Assembly (NCBI RefSeq): GCF_030704535.1
Contig: NC_081817.1
Location: forward strand, 26,413,001-26,477,000
DNA length: 64,000 nt
Direction of reading: 5' to 3'
Source: Vitis vinifera
Taxonomy: Eukaryota > Streptophyta > Magnoliopsida > Vitales > Vitaceae
Shown here: piece after piece, positions 1 to 11,650 of the stretch
Position numbering within the stretch: the stretch's first letter is position 1
Layout: each line of letters starts with the position of its first letter
Translations under genes and position numbers: made by a program
The notes under the pieces: generated by a model
The model's input: the letters and a program-made list of their open reading frames with translations, nothing else
Databases searched by the model: none
What the model was told of the DNA's origin: nothing

Positions 1-33
1 GCTGCTGCTCCTCCCAACTTTAGTCTATAACGC
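1..33 (+). other. 5' remnant of LINE-like gene, copy 1
   Basis: The first 29 bases match 37,021-37,049 with one substitution. In copy 2 that stretch encodes the last codons of the DUF4283 reading frame (an Ala-Ala-Ala-Pro-Pro run). Similarity ends where the 76-bp minisatellite begins. The rest of this gene copy lies to the left of the window. Its 3' portion is found reversed at 9,345-10,283. Confidence 0.7.
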
Positions 34-2737
34 TTTATGGCACGGGTGGTGGCACGCATCGCGTGTCTTGGGTGGGCTCATTGGCACCAAGCAAGGCCTC
101 GTGGCACCCATCGTGGCACGGATGGTGGCATTTATCGCGTGTCTTGGCTCGATTCCCGAGCACCATGCAAGGCCCCGTGGCACGCGTCATGGCACGTGTG
201 GTGGCACAAGTCGCATTTCTTGGCTCGACTCACGAGCACCATGTAAGGCCCCATGGCACGCATCATGGCATGGGCGGTGGCATGCGTCCCGTGTCTTGGC
301 TCGACTCTTGAGCACCATACAAGGCCCCGTGGCACGCATCATGGCATGGTCGGTGGCACACGTCATGTGTCTTGGCTTGGCTCGTGGGTACCACCCAAGG
401 CCCCGTGGCACGCGTCAAGACACAGATGGTGGCACGCGTCACGTGTCTTGGCTCGGCTCAGGGGCACCATGCAAGGTCCCGTGGCACGCGTCATGGCAAG
501 GGCGGTGGCACGCGTCGTGTGTCTTGGCTCAGCTCTCAGGCACCATGCAAGGTCCCGTGGCACGCGTCATGGCACGAGCAATGACACACGTCGCGTGTCT
601 TGGCTCGGCTTGCGGGCACCATGCTAGGCCCTGTGGCACACATCATGGCACGGGTGGTGGCACGCGTCCCGTGTCTTGGCTTGGCTCGTGGGAACCATGC
701 AAGGCCTCGTGGCACGCTTCATGGCATGGGCAGTGGCAAGCATCCCATGTCTTGGCTCGGCTCGGCTCGTAGGCACCAAGCAAGGCCTCGTGGCACGCGT
801 CATGGCCCGGGCGATGGGACGCGTCACGTGTCTTGGCTCGGCTTGTGGGCACCATGCAAGGCCCAGTGGCACGCATCATGGCATGGGCGGTGGCACGAGT
901 TGCGTGTCTTGGCTTGGCTCACGAGCACCATGCAAGGCCCCGTGGCACGCGTTAAGGCACGGATGGTGGAACGCATTGCGTGTCTTGGCTCGGCTCCCGG
1001 GCACCATGCAAGGTCCCGTGGCACGCTTCATGGCACGAGCGGTGACATGCGTCACGTGTCTTGGGTGGGCTCGTGGGCACCAAGCAAGGCCCGTGGCACA
1101 CTTCATGGCACGAGCGGTGGCACGTATCGCGTGTCTTAGGTGGGCTCATGGGCACCAAGCAAGGCCCCGTGACACGCATCATGGCACTGATGGTGGCACG
1201 CGTCACCTGTCTTGGCTCGGCTCCCGAGCACCATGCAAGGCCTCGTGGCACAAGTCATGGCACGGGCGGTGGCATGCTTCACGTGTCTTGGCTCAGCTCG
1301 TGGGCACCATGCAAGACCCCGTGGCACGCGTCATGGCATAGGTGGTGGCATGCGTCATGGCACGGGCGGTGGCACGCGTCGCGTGTCTTGGCTCGGCTCG
1401 CGAGCACCATGAAAGGCCTTGTGGCACGCGTTAAGGCACGGATGGTTGCACGCGTCGCGTGTCTTGGCTTGACTCGTGGGCACCAAGCAAGGCCTTGTGG
1501 CACGCGTCAGGGCACGAGCGGTGGCACGCGTCGCGTGTCTTGGCTTAGCTCCCGGGCACCATGCAAGGTCCCGTGGCACGCGTCATGGCACGGGCGATGA
1601 CACACGTCGCGTGTCTTGGCTCAGCTCGTGGGCACTAAGCAAGGCCCCGTGGCACGCATCATGGCATGGACAGTGGCACGGGTTGCGTGTCTTGGCTAGG
1701 CTCATGGACACCAAGCAAGGCCCCTTGGCACGCATCATGGCACGGACGATGGCATGTGCCACGTGTCTTGGCTTGGCTCCTGGTCACCATGAAAGGCTCT
1801 GTGGCACGTGTCATGGCACGGGCGGTGGCACGCGTCATGTGTCTTGGCTTGGCTCCTGAGCACCATGAAAGGCCACTGTGGCATGCGTCATGGCATGGGC
1901 GATGGTATGCGTCATGGCACGGGCGGTGGCACGAGTCCTGTGTCTTGACTCAACTCGGGGACACTAAGCAAGGCCTCGTGGCACACATCTCGTGTCTTGG
2001 CTTTGCTCACTGGCACCATGCAAGGCTCCGTGGCATGAGTCATGGCACAGGCGGTGGCACGCGTCGCGTGTCTTAGCTCATCTCGCGGGCACCATGCAAG
2101 GCCTTGTGGCACGCGTCAAGGCATGGATGATTGCACGCGTCTTGTGTCTTGGCTTGACTCTTGGGCACTAAGCAAGGCTCTGTGGCAGGCGTCATGGCAT
2201 GGGCAGTGGCACACGTCACGTGTCTTGGCTCAGCTCGCGGGCACCATGCAAGGCCCTGTGGCACGCGTCATGGCACCGGCGATGGCTCGCGTCATGTGTC
2301 TTGACTCAGCTCGTGGGCACCATGCAAGAACCTGTGGCATGCATCATGGCACGAGCAGTGGCACGCATCCCGTGTCTTGGCTCGGCTTGCGGGCACCATG
2401 CAAGGCCCATGGCACACGTCAAGGCACAGGCGGTGGCACGCGTCACATGTTTTGACTCGGTTCATGGGCACTAAGTAAGGCCCCGTGGCATGCGTCAAGG
2501 CACGGTCGGTGGCACAAGTCACATGTCTTGGCTCGGCTCGTGAGCACTAAGCAAGGCCCCGTGGCACGCATCATGGCACGGGCGGTGGAACGCGTCACGT
2601 GTCTTAGCTCGGATCGTGGGCACTAAGCAAGGCCCTGTGGCATGCATCATGGCACGGGCGGTGGCACACGTCACGTGTCTTGGCTCGGCTCGCGGGCACT
2701 ATGCAATGCCCCGTGGCACGCGTCATGGCACGAGTGA
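34..2737 (+). repeat. 76-bp GC-rich minisatellite array A
   Basis: About 35 tandem units with a consensus period of 76 bp, each with a GTGTCTTGGCTCGGCTC core and a GGGCACCATGCAAGGCCCC segment. Inside the unit a 12-bp module (GTGGCACGCGTC and ATGGCACGGGCG) is repeated three times, so the unit is 36 bp of 12-mers plus a 40-bp tail. One unit near 1,327-1,375 has an extra 24 bp of modules. The array is much richer in GC and CpG than its surroundings. Because 76 is not a multiple of 3 and the unit has few stops, it gives long open frames in all three phases; these are not genes. Confidence 0.95.
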
Positions 2738-3345
2738 CCGGGTAGTGCCTCCACCCATTTTCCTTTGGCTTGCTCCAACCTTTTCTTTAAGGCTGTTAGT
2801 AGGGTTTTGTTCGTTGTCTCTATCGTCCATTGCTTTGGGGATAGCGTGGTGTGGAATACAAATTGTTTATTTTGAGTTCCGAGCAGAAATTTCCGAAGGC
2901 AATGCTATCAAACTACGGACCGTTGTTGGCTATGATTGCTTGAGGGATTCCAAACCGGAAAATGATGTTCTTCCAAACGAATTTCGTGACATCTTTGTCC
3001 TTGATGCTAGCATACACCTCTACTTCTACCCAATTACTGAAGTAATTCATGGCAACGAGCATGAATTTCTTCTAGGCAGCTACGACGGACGGGGGTCCCA
3101 CTATGTCCATTCCCCATTGCGCGAACGACCAAGGGCTTGTTATTGGGTTCAACGTTTTAGATGTCACATGCGGGACGGGTGCATACCTTTGGCATTTGTC
3201 ACATTTCTTGACATAAGTCGTCGCGTCCTTCTTCATAGTGGGCCAATAGTACCCTTGTGAGTGGACGCAACGCGCTAAAGATCGTCCTCCAGAGTGGTTG
3301 CCGCATATACCCTTGTGTAGCTTCGCTAACACGTACTGGGTTTCT
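2738..3345 (-). pseudogene. Gypsy integrase, N-terminal and core part (broken)
   Basis: The minus-strand translation shows the HHCC zinc-binding region (HKGICGNHSGG, then CDKCQRYAP) followed by the core start WGMDIVGP. Then come an in-frame stop and recognisable core text with NYFSNWVEVE, FGIPQAII, NGP-F and TPRYPQSNG. A stop replaces a residue after the NGP motif, and a frameshift lies near 2,800. The frame ends at a Trp-Val-Glu-Ala-Leu-Pro stretch at 2,738. The next expected integrase motif (LWAYRT) is missing here and starts at 13,733 on the other strand. This splits one integrase gene rather than truncating it. Confidence 0.85.
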
Positions 3346-3485
3346 GAGTGGTCTAGGCACCCGAGGTAGGAACTTGTGAAAGATCGTTTATAAAGACACT
3401 CTCCGATCAGGGCGAAACAGGCAGTCTACTTGGGTTCTTCAGGTAGAGCGCCTGTCCAGAGGTATTCCTTTATAACGCCTGTCCA

Positions 3486-5330
3486 CTATTGGCTTTCTTC
3501 AATAGCATTGCAAGCAGGCGCTTCTGAGATGGAGGGACTAGTTTGCACATATATGGGCAATAATATGGCTTCTTTGATGGGAAGCGAGGTAGCTATTCCT
3601 ACTAGGGCGTTAGCACGTACGTTGTCAGCCCGGGGGACTTTTTCGATAGTCCACTCACTCAACCGCTGCAAGGTGTCTCTTATTTTTATTAGAAATTGCA
3701 TCACGTGCTCGTCTCTGGCTCCGTATTCCTCCTGTACGTGTCTTACAAAGAGTTGAGAATCGTTGTAGATTCTGAGCTTAGACGAATAGTGCGAGTGCTA
3801 GGTCTAATCTAGACATAATGGCTTTGTACTCGGCTTCGTTGTTCGACGCAGGAAATCCCAATCGGATGGCTTGCTCTAGTTGTTCACCAGTTGGAGATTG
3901 TAGCAACAGTTCCACTCTGGATCCTGACAACCGAGAGGCTCCGTCGACTTGTAAGGTCCACCACTCTGCCTTATCCGATTCCCTGTCTCGAGCAGGTTGT
4001 TGGGGAGATTCTACCACAAAGTCAGCCATTACCTGCCCTTTCATGGACATCCTCGGTCGATATTCGATTCCATACTCACTCAACTCTATGACCCATTGGA
4101 GCATTCTTCCGAATAGATCCATTTTGTGCAGGATGCTACGGAGGGGCTAGTCGGTAAGTATGACTACGGGTGAGCTTGGAAGTATGGGAGGAGCTTCTAT
4201 GCGGTACTCCGCAAGGCTAAGGCAGTTTGCTCTATCTTCGAATACCTCGTCTCTACATCGGCCATTGCTATGCTAACATAATAAACAGGTTTATGCTCCT
4301 TGTGTGTCAGGCAAAGAAACAAAGCAGCGCTAACCGCCCAATCCGATACTGCTAAATACATGTACAACCGTTCTCTAGGCTGGGGGCTGCTCAAGATGGG
4401 TGGTTGTGTAAGGTAATGTTTGATTTTCTCGAAGGTGCTTTGGCAGTTATCCGTCCACCCAGTTGCGTTGGCTTTCCTTAGCACCAAGAAGAAGGGTCGC
4501 AATTTGTTAGTGAATTGGGCTATGAACCGTCCCAGTGCGACGAGTTGGCCAGTGAGGCGCTACAACTCCTTTTTGTTCCTGGGGACGGGTGCCTCTATGA
4601 TTGCCTTGATTTGATTAGGACTAACTTCTATTCCTTTTTGGGTGACCATGAATCCCATGAATTTCCCTACGCTTACGCCAAAGGCGTATTTGGACGAGTC
4701 CAGTTTCATGTCATATCTCCTTAGCAGGTGAAAAACTTCTTGCAAGTGGTGCATATGATCTTCTCTATTTTTGCTTTTGACCACTATGTCATCAATGTAT
4801 ACTTCCACTGTGCGACCAATCAAGGGTCTGAAGATCTTTGTCATCAGTCTTTGATAGGTGGCGCCGACATTTTTGAGTCCGAAAGGCATGACTTGGTAAC
4901 AATAAAGCCCATGCGGCGTTATAAAGACAATTTTTTCTTTGTCTGCGGGGGCCATGGGGATCTGATGGTATCCGGAGAAGGCATCTAGAAAGGAGAGCAT
5001 CCCCTGCCCGGCAGTGGAGTCCACAATTTGATCTATCCGCGGTAGAGGGAAGCTGTCTTTTGGGCATGCATTGTTGAGATTGGTGTAATCAACGCACACT
5101 CGCCACTTCCCTTCCTTTTTGGGGACCACCACCACATTTGCCAACCAATCTGAGTACTCAACTTCCCTAATGAATCCGGCTTCCAATAATTTGTCCACCT
5201 CGTCCCGAATAATCTTTTGCCCGTCCGGGTGAAATCGCCTAACCTTTTGCTGGACAAGTCTTAATGAGGGCAAGATGTTAAGTCGGTGGGAGGCAACTGA
5301 TGGATGGATTCCGATCATATCGGAATTCGC
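3486..5330 (-). pseudogene. Gypsy reverse transcriptase and RNase H (broken)
   Basis: A 252-codon frame at 4,560-5,318 holds a good reverse transcriptase: KKEGKWRVCVDYTNLN, FLDAFSGYHQIPM, the FGLKN motif and the catalytic YIDD box, then FMGFMVTQKGIE. It continues in broken frames as the RNase H-like connection (4,197-4,502) and the RNase H domain (3,778-4,122, with VDGASRLSGS and NNEAEYKA; remnant to 3,486). Several stops and frameshifts separate the pieces. It would have copied the element RNA into DNA; it is now a pseudogene. Confidence 0.85.
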
Positions 5331-5684
5331 CCATGCAAAAACGTCTTGGTTTTGTCAGAGCGCTTCCTTGATGCTTTGAGCCTCCCCGGGTGCCAAAAGG
5401 GAACTAATATATGTGAGATGATTGTTCTTCTCCGAGATTTGGACGGTTCGCAAGGGATCTGCCACTGGGGGATCTTTATCCGTTGGGTTCTGTAATTGCT
5501 ATTGGTCAAGTGTGTTTGCAGGTTAGGGAAGTAGCTCGCGATCCTTGCTGGGCCCGACCTCTCGTGCTATCTGATAGCATTGGTGGGCTACTAACTGGCT
5601 GCCGTATAGATCGATCTGTCCATCTTCGATGAGGAAGCTCACCATCTGATGGTATGTGGAAGGAATGACTTTCATGTAATGCAA

Positions 5685-6125
5685 CTAGGTGCGTCCCAAA
5701 ATGGCGTTGAAGGGGGATAAATCTTCTACTATTGAAAATTGTACGTTAAGGATGATTGGGCCTGCTTGGACTGGTAGCACAACGTCTCCAAGGGAGCTGG
5801 TTGTCGCTCCATTGAATCCTGACAAAATCCGTCCCTGGTTTTCTAGGCTGGAGGGCTCGAGTCCCATTTGTTTGATTACTGATGCCTGCAAGAGGTCGGC
5901 CGAGTTGCCTGGGTCGACTAGGATCCATCTCACGTCGAAGTCTCCAATCCCAAGAGATAGAATAAGGGCGCCGCGGTGTGGTTGCAATAGTCTTGTGGGG
6001 TATACTGGAGGGAAAATGATTGTCTGTATATTGGGTGGGCGTTCTTGTCGGTTAACCCGGGCTGGATGGAATTGATAGGTTCGCGTATCGACGCTGCTCG
6101 TAGCAGCCTTTGCCTCTTTCATTTG
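5685..6125 (-). pseudogene. Gypsy aspartic protease fragment
   Basis: A 145-codon minus-strand frame with the retropepsin-like signature WILVDPGNSADLL, in which the catalytic Asp is kept and the usual residue between Asp and Gly is Pro. A hydrophobic RGALILSLGIGDFDV stretch precedes it, as in plant Tat-type Gypsy proteases, and FNAILGRT closes the fold. It lies between gag and RT, in the normal order for Ty3/Gypsy. There is no continuous frame with its neighbours. Confidence 0.75.
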
Positions 6126-6520
6126 GAATCGTATTCCTCGTCCAGGGGTCCTCCATTGATGTAGTTTATTACGGCCCTGGGGGCGATTGGAGCCCTAGGG
6201 GTCCCGGAGGTTCGACTCTGGGAAGTCTCTCATCTCCTGGCTTCTGAGCTGATGTACTACTTTAGGTGCCTCGCTTTTATGAGTCTTTCTACCAAGTAAT
6301 GGAGACTCCTGCATTGCTATGTAGTATGCCCATGCTTTTCATGATAAGCACATTTCTTGCTTTGATCTCTCTTGGCTGGGTCCGCTTTGATGGGTCTAGG
6401 CCACCTGAAGTCGGATAGCTCGCGGATCATTGGAAGAAGTTTCTCATATGACACGGTAAGGGGTGTAAGTGGTGGCAGCTCCGGGTGGCTTTGCTCGCCT
6501 TGTCTGCGGTCGGACGACCT

Positions 6521-7400
6521 CTACTGGTTCGAATGTTTGGAACTCCTTTCCGCGTCATTTCTGGCCAATTGTTCGGTAACCAGGATTTGTTGGGTGGTTG
6601 CGCGTACATCATCTTCCAGCATTGAGTATTTGTTCACACGCCGGAACAGGTCGTCCATAGTTGTGGGAGGCTTTTTAGCGAGTGATTCGAAAAACGACGT
6701 GTCTGGGCATATGCTTCGCTTGAAAATTTGGAGGACACCATCCATGCTATAGGCTTCTACTTGCAATACAGTTTGACCAAACCGTTTCACGAATTCCCTC
6801 AATAACTCATTTTCCTGCATTTTTATGTTTTGCAGAGTGCTGATATTCTGTTTATGTCGTGCGAAACACAAGTATTGTCCCACAAAAGCTTCTGATAGAT
6901 CCTGAAAGTTATCAATAGAATTCATAGGGAGTCGATGGAACCACGAAAGAGCTTGGCCTTGTAGGTTGGCGGGGAATACCTTGCACAACAGACATCATTC
7001 CCCATATCGAGAGTCATGAGTTGCTGGTAGTGCATGATATGATCAAACGGATCACTAGACCCGTCATACGCAGAAAATTTCGAAACGAGAAACCCTCTTG
7101 GAGGCTCGTAATTGATAATACGCTAGCTAAAAGGCGTGGAGAGCATGTCGTCCAACCGCCTATTGATGGAGCCTGGGGGAGGTTCATTTGATGAATTCCC
7201 TCCATTTTGTCGCACTGCTTAATGTAGGGGATTGCCCAAGGTGGTGGGTGCAACTGGGGGGTTGGGATACGTCTCCCAGGTCGCAGCCGTAGGTGGCCTC
7301 TCCTTACCAGGATCCTATGGTCCCAGCCTCGCACACATTGTGTCCGACAACTGGGGTCTTTTGTCACGTTATCTCTTTGATGAGACACGAGTGGAGTCTA
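6521..7400 (-). pseudogene. Gypsy gag fragment
   Basis: The frame at 6,521-6,988 resembles the plant retrotransposon gag domain: FPANLQGQALSWFHRLP, SFFESLAKKPPTTMDDLFRRV and similar blocks. It continues upstream, frame-shifted, at 7,014-7,388. The capsid would package element RNA. A Cys-His knuckle would be expected downstream around 6,200-6,500, but no open frame covers it. Degenerate. Confidence 0.7.
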
Positions 7401-7752
7401 AGCTTTCATCCTATGGAGCATGATACGTAGGTAAGGGTCATTCATTAGGCCGCTCATTACCCATATCAGGGGCGACCCCGACGATTCTAGGATATGCTGT
7501 CCCTTGGTTATGCCTAGAATTTGCCCCTTGACCTCTCAATTGTTGGTTGTGAGGAGGTCCCAAGGACGAAACTTGGATCCGTAACACATCGTTTTCTTCT
7601 CTAAGCCTCCTTGTTTCTTAGAGCAGGGCTTGCATTTGTCATTCGCTTTCCAACTATCGTCTTTCCATGGTTTCGCGCTAGTCAAAATAGCCCTCATCTC
7701 TCATGGCCGACAAACGGCTTCTGGAAAGTGTGGACATCTTTGCCAATGTTGG

Positions 7753-7771
7753 TTCCCATAGACGATGCCAA
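7753..7771 (-). promoter_or_regulatory. Primer-binding site of the Gypsy element
   Basis: Directly inside the 5' LTR, the minus strand reads TGGCATCGTCTATGGGAA. This resembles the TGGCGCCGTCTGTGGGAA-type tRNA primer-binding sites common in plant Gypsy elements. Its position next to the LTR end fixes the LTR as the 5' LTR and the element direction as minus. Confidence 0.65.
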
Positions 7772-8412
7772 TATTGAGGGCTGGCGTTACCAAAACCACT
7801 ACAGTTTGCCTGATGTACTCTCCTTCTCAACTGAAGATGATACTTCCTTCCTTTGACCTACAAAAGATGTCCAGACAAGGGGTCCGGACACACCCTCTGA
7901 TGCCTTTGTTAGTTTTGCTTTCTAACATCTTGATATTTTTATGGGGCCCTTCTTCTTAGGAATGCTTACCTTCTCTGACTGGGTGGGGGTCTTTTATAGT
8001 GCCAAGAGCATTGTCCCTTGGAATGGTGGGAAGACTTTTTGGTTGTCATGATGGTGCTTAGAGGGTGGCAAAGCCATCATTATCCTATAGGCGGCGCAGG
8101 ACAGGTCGTGGCAGGTCGCCTGAAGTGACCCAGGAAGGTCATGTTGAGCATGCTTTTGGTAAAATGAATAATGATTGCCCGCGAAACGCGGTCAAGACTC
8201 TTGTTTGAGACACTAGCCATTGAGTCCGGACAAGACATTCGGACAGGGGAGGTGTGTATCGCATGCCAATCCCATGGTCGTCCGGATGGAGGTTTGGACG
8301 TGCCACGTGTTAGTCCATGTGCACATCCGGACAGAGGGTTGGACGTGCCACATGTCCAAAAGAGGAGTGCTTTGTGAGGTCGCCACGTGTACGCTTAAGG
8401 GTGGTCCCTACA
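7772..8412 (-). repeat. 5' LTR of the Gypsy element
   Basis: 641 bp, beginning (minus strand) TGTAGGGACCACC and matching the 647-bp plus-strand LTR at 17,634-18,280. The terminal CA of the family has become TA at 7,772. The LTR holds a TATA-like TTTTATAG (reverse) near 7,990. Divergence from the partner LTR is visible by eye, with several substitutions and small indels, so this insertion looks older than the Copia element at 30,232. Confidence 0.85.
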
Positions 8413-8417
8413 ACACT
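8413..8417. repeat. Target-site duplication, outer copy 1 (AGTGT on minus)
   Basis: The five bases outside the 5' LTR read AGTGT on the minus strand. The same five bases follow the 3' LTR at 18,281-18,285, and the unoccupied site AGTGT is at 42,938-42,942 in copy 2. This ties two half-elements 10 kb apart, in opposite orientation, to one insertion event. Confidence 0.85.
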
Positions 8418-9344
8418 CATAAAGGAGGTTAGGGTGATGACGGCCGTTATAATGGTGAAAGGGGATTTTGTAGTGGAATGAATAAAGAAAAGGTAACAAC
8501 GATTGAAGAGTGGTAATGGTGTTATGGTTTGTTAAGCTACCAATAATCCGGGTGTAACCTGAGAATTTCAAGCCAAAGCCCAATCCCTCCCACATCTAAA
8601 CCCGCTTTTAGCCTGCGCCACTGGGCATGAGCTTGGCTGATCTTTGCTTTGAAGAGCAATGTTTTTTAGAACTAGTCCGAATATTAAACTGAAAAAGTTA
8701 TCGGTTTAAAACAAAAAGGTGGGGGTGGTTACTGGTGAAGGTGCAAATATTGCTTAGTTTAATTTCCATGGGACTCTATAATAGTACGTAGTTAATGTTG
8801 AATATTTTGACTATGAAAAATGGGTTTGGATTGTACATAATTTTTTTCAGGATAAGTAGAAGTTAAAAGACACATGTACTAAGTACTAGGTTGATCTTTT
8901 TCTTACTCTAGGTTGGAATTGTGAATGCTTGGGAATCTAAATTTAATTTCTAACAAAAGTATTTAATCTTTATATAAAATAGGTAAAATAAGTTTGAAAT
9001 AATATATAAAATTAATTTATTAATTTTAAATTTTTTTATTTTATTTTTTATTTATTTATTTTCCTCACTTTTTTTTTTTCTAAAACTAAACATAACTTAG
9101 GTTATATTTGGTTTTGGAGAAATTTTAAATAAAATATAAGGACAAAAAAAGTAGAGAAAAAAAATAAAAGGAAAGACAACCGTTAAGTTTAGATTTACTT
9201 GGAAGGTGGTGATAGCTTAGCCTCAAAAGAGTCAAGAAAATATTTTTGCTCAATTTGGTCATTTCTCTATTCTGCCAATCATATTTTTTCCCATGAGAAT
9301 TTTACTTTTGCAAACAAACAAACAAACAAACAAGACGGTACTAG
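8418..9344 (-). other. Copy 1 spacer, reversed (paralog of the copy 2 spacer)
   Basis: Read on the minus strand, 8,418-8,660 matches 42,703-42,937 closely, including GGATTGGGCTTTGGC and ATTGGTAGCTTAACAAACC. The AT-rich 8,700-9,200 matches 41,000-41,500, including a palindrome around AACATAACTTAGGTTATATTTGG. Around 9,210-9,340 it matches 38,010-38,130, with an expanded (CAAA) run at 9,312-9,331. No gene is seen in it. Confidence 0.8.
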
Positions 9345-10283
9345 GCCAAGATTAAACCCCTTCAGTGTGGAGGGAAACTAGGAGCTCAAAGAAATCTCCA
9401 CTATGTGGAAATGTTAGAAATACAACAGCTTCTCCTCTAAAAAAATAGAGGAATTTGTCTTTTATGAGAAACATCTCTTCCAAAATACAAGCATGAAGCA
9501 TCTTTTTAATAAAGAGACAATGACTTAAGAATGTGGATGGATACTTGCACAAAACCCTGTGCTCTTAAGTCTGAAACAAAATATGTTCTGTCTCACCCTC
9601 CTTACCCAGAAGAACCCATTCTGAGGTTGGTGCGTGAATAAATTCCTCTGAAGTATAAAAGATACTTGGGCTGGAAGGTTGAGAAAATGGCTCAAAATTG
9701 TCATGTACTCCATAGGGCATTCCATTGAGAGGATTATTGCAAGCTTCAGGGAAGACTTGAACCGATGCATTGATTTGATATGGTGCAAATGAAGTAACTT
9801 CAACATCCACATCTTCTTCTTGCCACAAAACCCAAATTCCATAAGTCAAGTCGGCAGGGTCTGCAGAGAAGCCAATTTCCTTGATAATACCATATGCATC
9901 AGCACCACAGGCCTTTGGGTCAATAAGTACTACGATGGAGGGCTTGTGCAGTTGGATTAGACCTTTCATTGCTTGCATGAACTTGAGGTCGCCTGCTCCA
10001 CCACAATCCCAACTCAGAAGCTTCTTTGTATAAGATGCGGGGTTGGTCTTCAAGTTTTGATGGGTAGTCATGTGATTGGTCACAGTTGTAATGATGCTTA
10101 TACTGGAAAACTGTGGGATATTGTTCACCCTGATTTGAATGTTTGAAATAGTTGGTTCAATGTTGAAGACGATTGAAGTGCATTTAATGCTGAAGACCAT
10201 TCGATTGTCTTCACTAGTGCCCAATTCCATTTTGCGGTCTGGGGTGCTTTTTATAATTTGCAGTTCTGTTGCGTGTTGCATCG
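9345..10283 (-). pseudogene. LINE-like endonuclease fragment, copy 1 (inverted)
   Basis: The minus-strand frame from 10,283 to 9,565 is the paralog of 37,060-37,776. It carries the N-terminal part of a LINE-type endonuclease/exonuclease/phosphatase domain (WDCGGAGDLKFMQAM, then VVLIDPKACGADAYG and YGIWVLWQEEDVDVEV), followed by a non-LINE C-terminal tail ending GKEGET...FQT. The usual metal-site Asn of WNCRG is Asp, and the usual Glu of the LLEP-type motif is Asp, as in the other copy. Upstream the frame runs without a stop into the 76-bp minisatellite, giving a chimeric 290-codon frame to 10,437. The 3' untranslated part continues to about 9,345. Confidence 0.75.
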
Positions 10284-11650
10284 CATACGGGACCTTGCTT
10301 GGTGCCCACGAGTCGAGCCAAGACACGCGATGCGCGCCACTGTCCGTGCCATGGGGCCTTGCATGGTGCTCGGGAGCATAGCCAAGACACGCGACGCGTG
10401 CCACGGGGCCTAGCTTGGTGCCCACGAGCTGAGCCAAGGCACGCTACGCGTGCCACCGCCTATGCCATGACGTGTGCTACGAGGCCTTGCATGATGTCCA
10501 CGAGTACGCGTGCTATCATTTGTGCCTTGAAGCGTGCCATGGGGCCTTGGATGGTGCCCACAAGCCGAGCCAAGACACACAAAGCATGCCATCGCTTGTG
10601 CCATGACGCGTGCCACGGGGTCTTGCATGGTGCCCACGAGCCGAGCCAAGACACATGACGCGTGCCACCACCCATGCCATGATGAGTGCCACGGGGCCTT
10701 GCATGATGCTCGTGAACCTAGCCAATACACATGGCGCGTGCCACCGCCCATGCCATGACGCGTGCCACAGGGCCTTGCTTGGTGCCCACGAGCCGAGACA
10801 AGACACACAACGCATGCCACAACTCGTGCCATGATACGTGCCACGGGGCCTTACATGGTGCCCCCGAGCTGAGCCAAGACACGCGACGCGTGCCACTGCT
10901 CGTGCCATGATGCGTGCCACTACCCGTGCCATGATGCGTGCCACTGCCCGTGCCATGATGCGTGCCACTGCCCGTGCCATGATGCATGCCACGGGGCCTT
11001 GCATGGTGTCGACAAGCCGAGCCAAGACACGCAATGCATTCCACCATCTGTGCCTTAACGCGTGCCATGGGGCCTTGCATGGTGCCTGCGAGCTGAGCCA
11101 AGACACGCGACGCGTGCCACCGCATGTGCCATAACACATGCCACGAGGGCTTGCATGGTGCCCACAAGTCGAGCCAAGACACGTGACATGTGTCATCACC
11201 CGTGCCATGACGCGTGCCACAGGGCCTTGCTTGGTGCCCACGAGTCGAGTCAAGACACGTGACGCATGCCACCGCCCGTGCCATGACGTGTGCCACGGGG
11301 CCTTGCTTGGTGCCCAAGAGCCAAGCCAAGACACGGGATGTGTGCCACCGCCTGTGCCATGACGCTGACCACGAGGCCTTACATGTGCCCACGAGCCGAG
11401 CCAAGACACGTGATGTGTGCCACCTCCTGTGCCACGACAACTACAATGACCCTCGACATGGTGCTAGAGGTTGTGCTAGGACACGTGCCCCATGCCATGA
11501 TGCATGCCACGACCTCCATGCCATGGTGCCACGCTCCGAGGCACGACATGTGTCGCGTGCCACCGCCCGTTCCACAACACCTGTAATAACCCATTCCATG
11601 GTGGTAGAGGGTGTGCCAAGAGACGTGGCCCGTGCCATGGTGCGTGTCAT
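10284..11650 (-). repeat. 76-bp minisatellite array B (inverted, with degenerate edge)
   Basis: Same 76-bp unit as array A but in reverse orientation, about 15 good units to ~11,440, then diverged half-units to ~11,650. At about 10,892-10,990 the 24-bp module (a pair of 12-mers, GTGCCACTGCCCGTGCCATG in this strand) is itself expanded about four times in a row. The array joins the endonuclease fragment directly at 10,283. If the segment 2,738-13,728 is flipped back, arrays A and B have the same orientation. Confidence 0.92.

Larger units (their letters stand above)
2738..8412 (-). mobile_element. Ty3/Gypsy (Tat-like) retrotransposon, inverted 5' half
   Basis: Read on the minus strand from 8,412 downward this is an LTR, primer-binding site, gag, aspartic protease, reverse transcriptase, RNase H and the N-terminal two thirds of integrase, which stops abruptly at 2,738 against the minisatellite. 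The order PR-RT-RH-INT is that of Ty3/Gypsy. The long 3' region with an antisense gene in the partner half suggests the Tat/Ogre-like group. All reading frames carry stops and frameshifts, so it is dead. The partner half is 13,729-18,280 on the plus strand; both share the LTR family and the AGTGT target duplication. Confidence 0.9.

Noticed and set aside
37..2455. Many overlapping open frames of 60-234 codons on both strands
   Set aside because: They are the 76-bp repeat translated in rotating phases; the peptides are the same few words (His-Ala-Arg-Pro-Arg-Gly-Thr, Val-Ser-Trp-Leu) in tandem. No domain, no codon bias.
10516..11440. 297- and 240-codon frames
   Set aside because: Same minisatellite reversed; not a protein gene.
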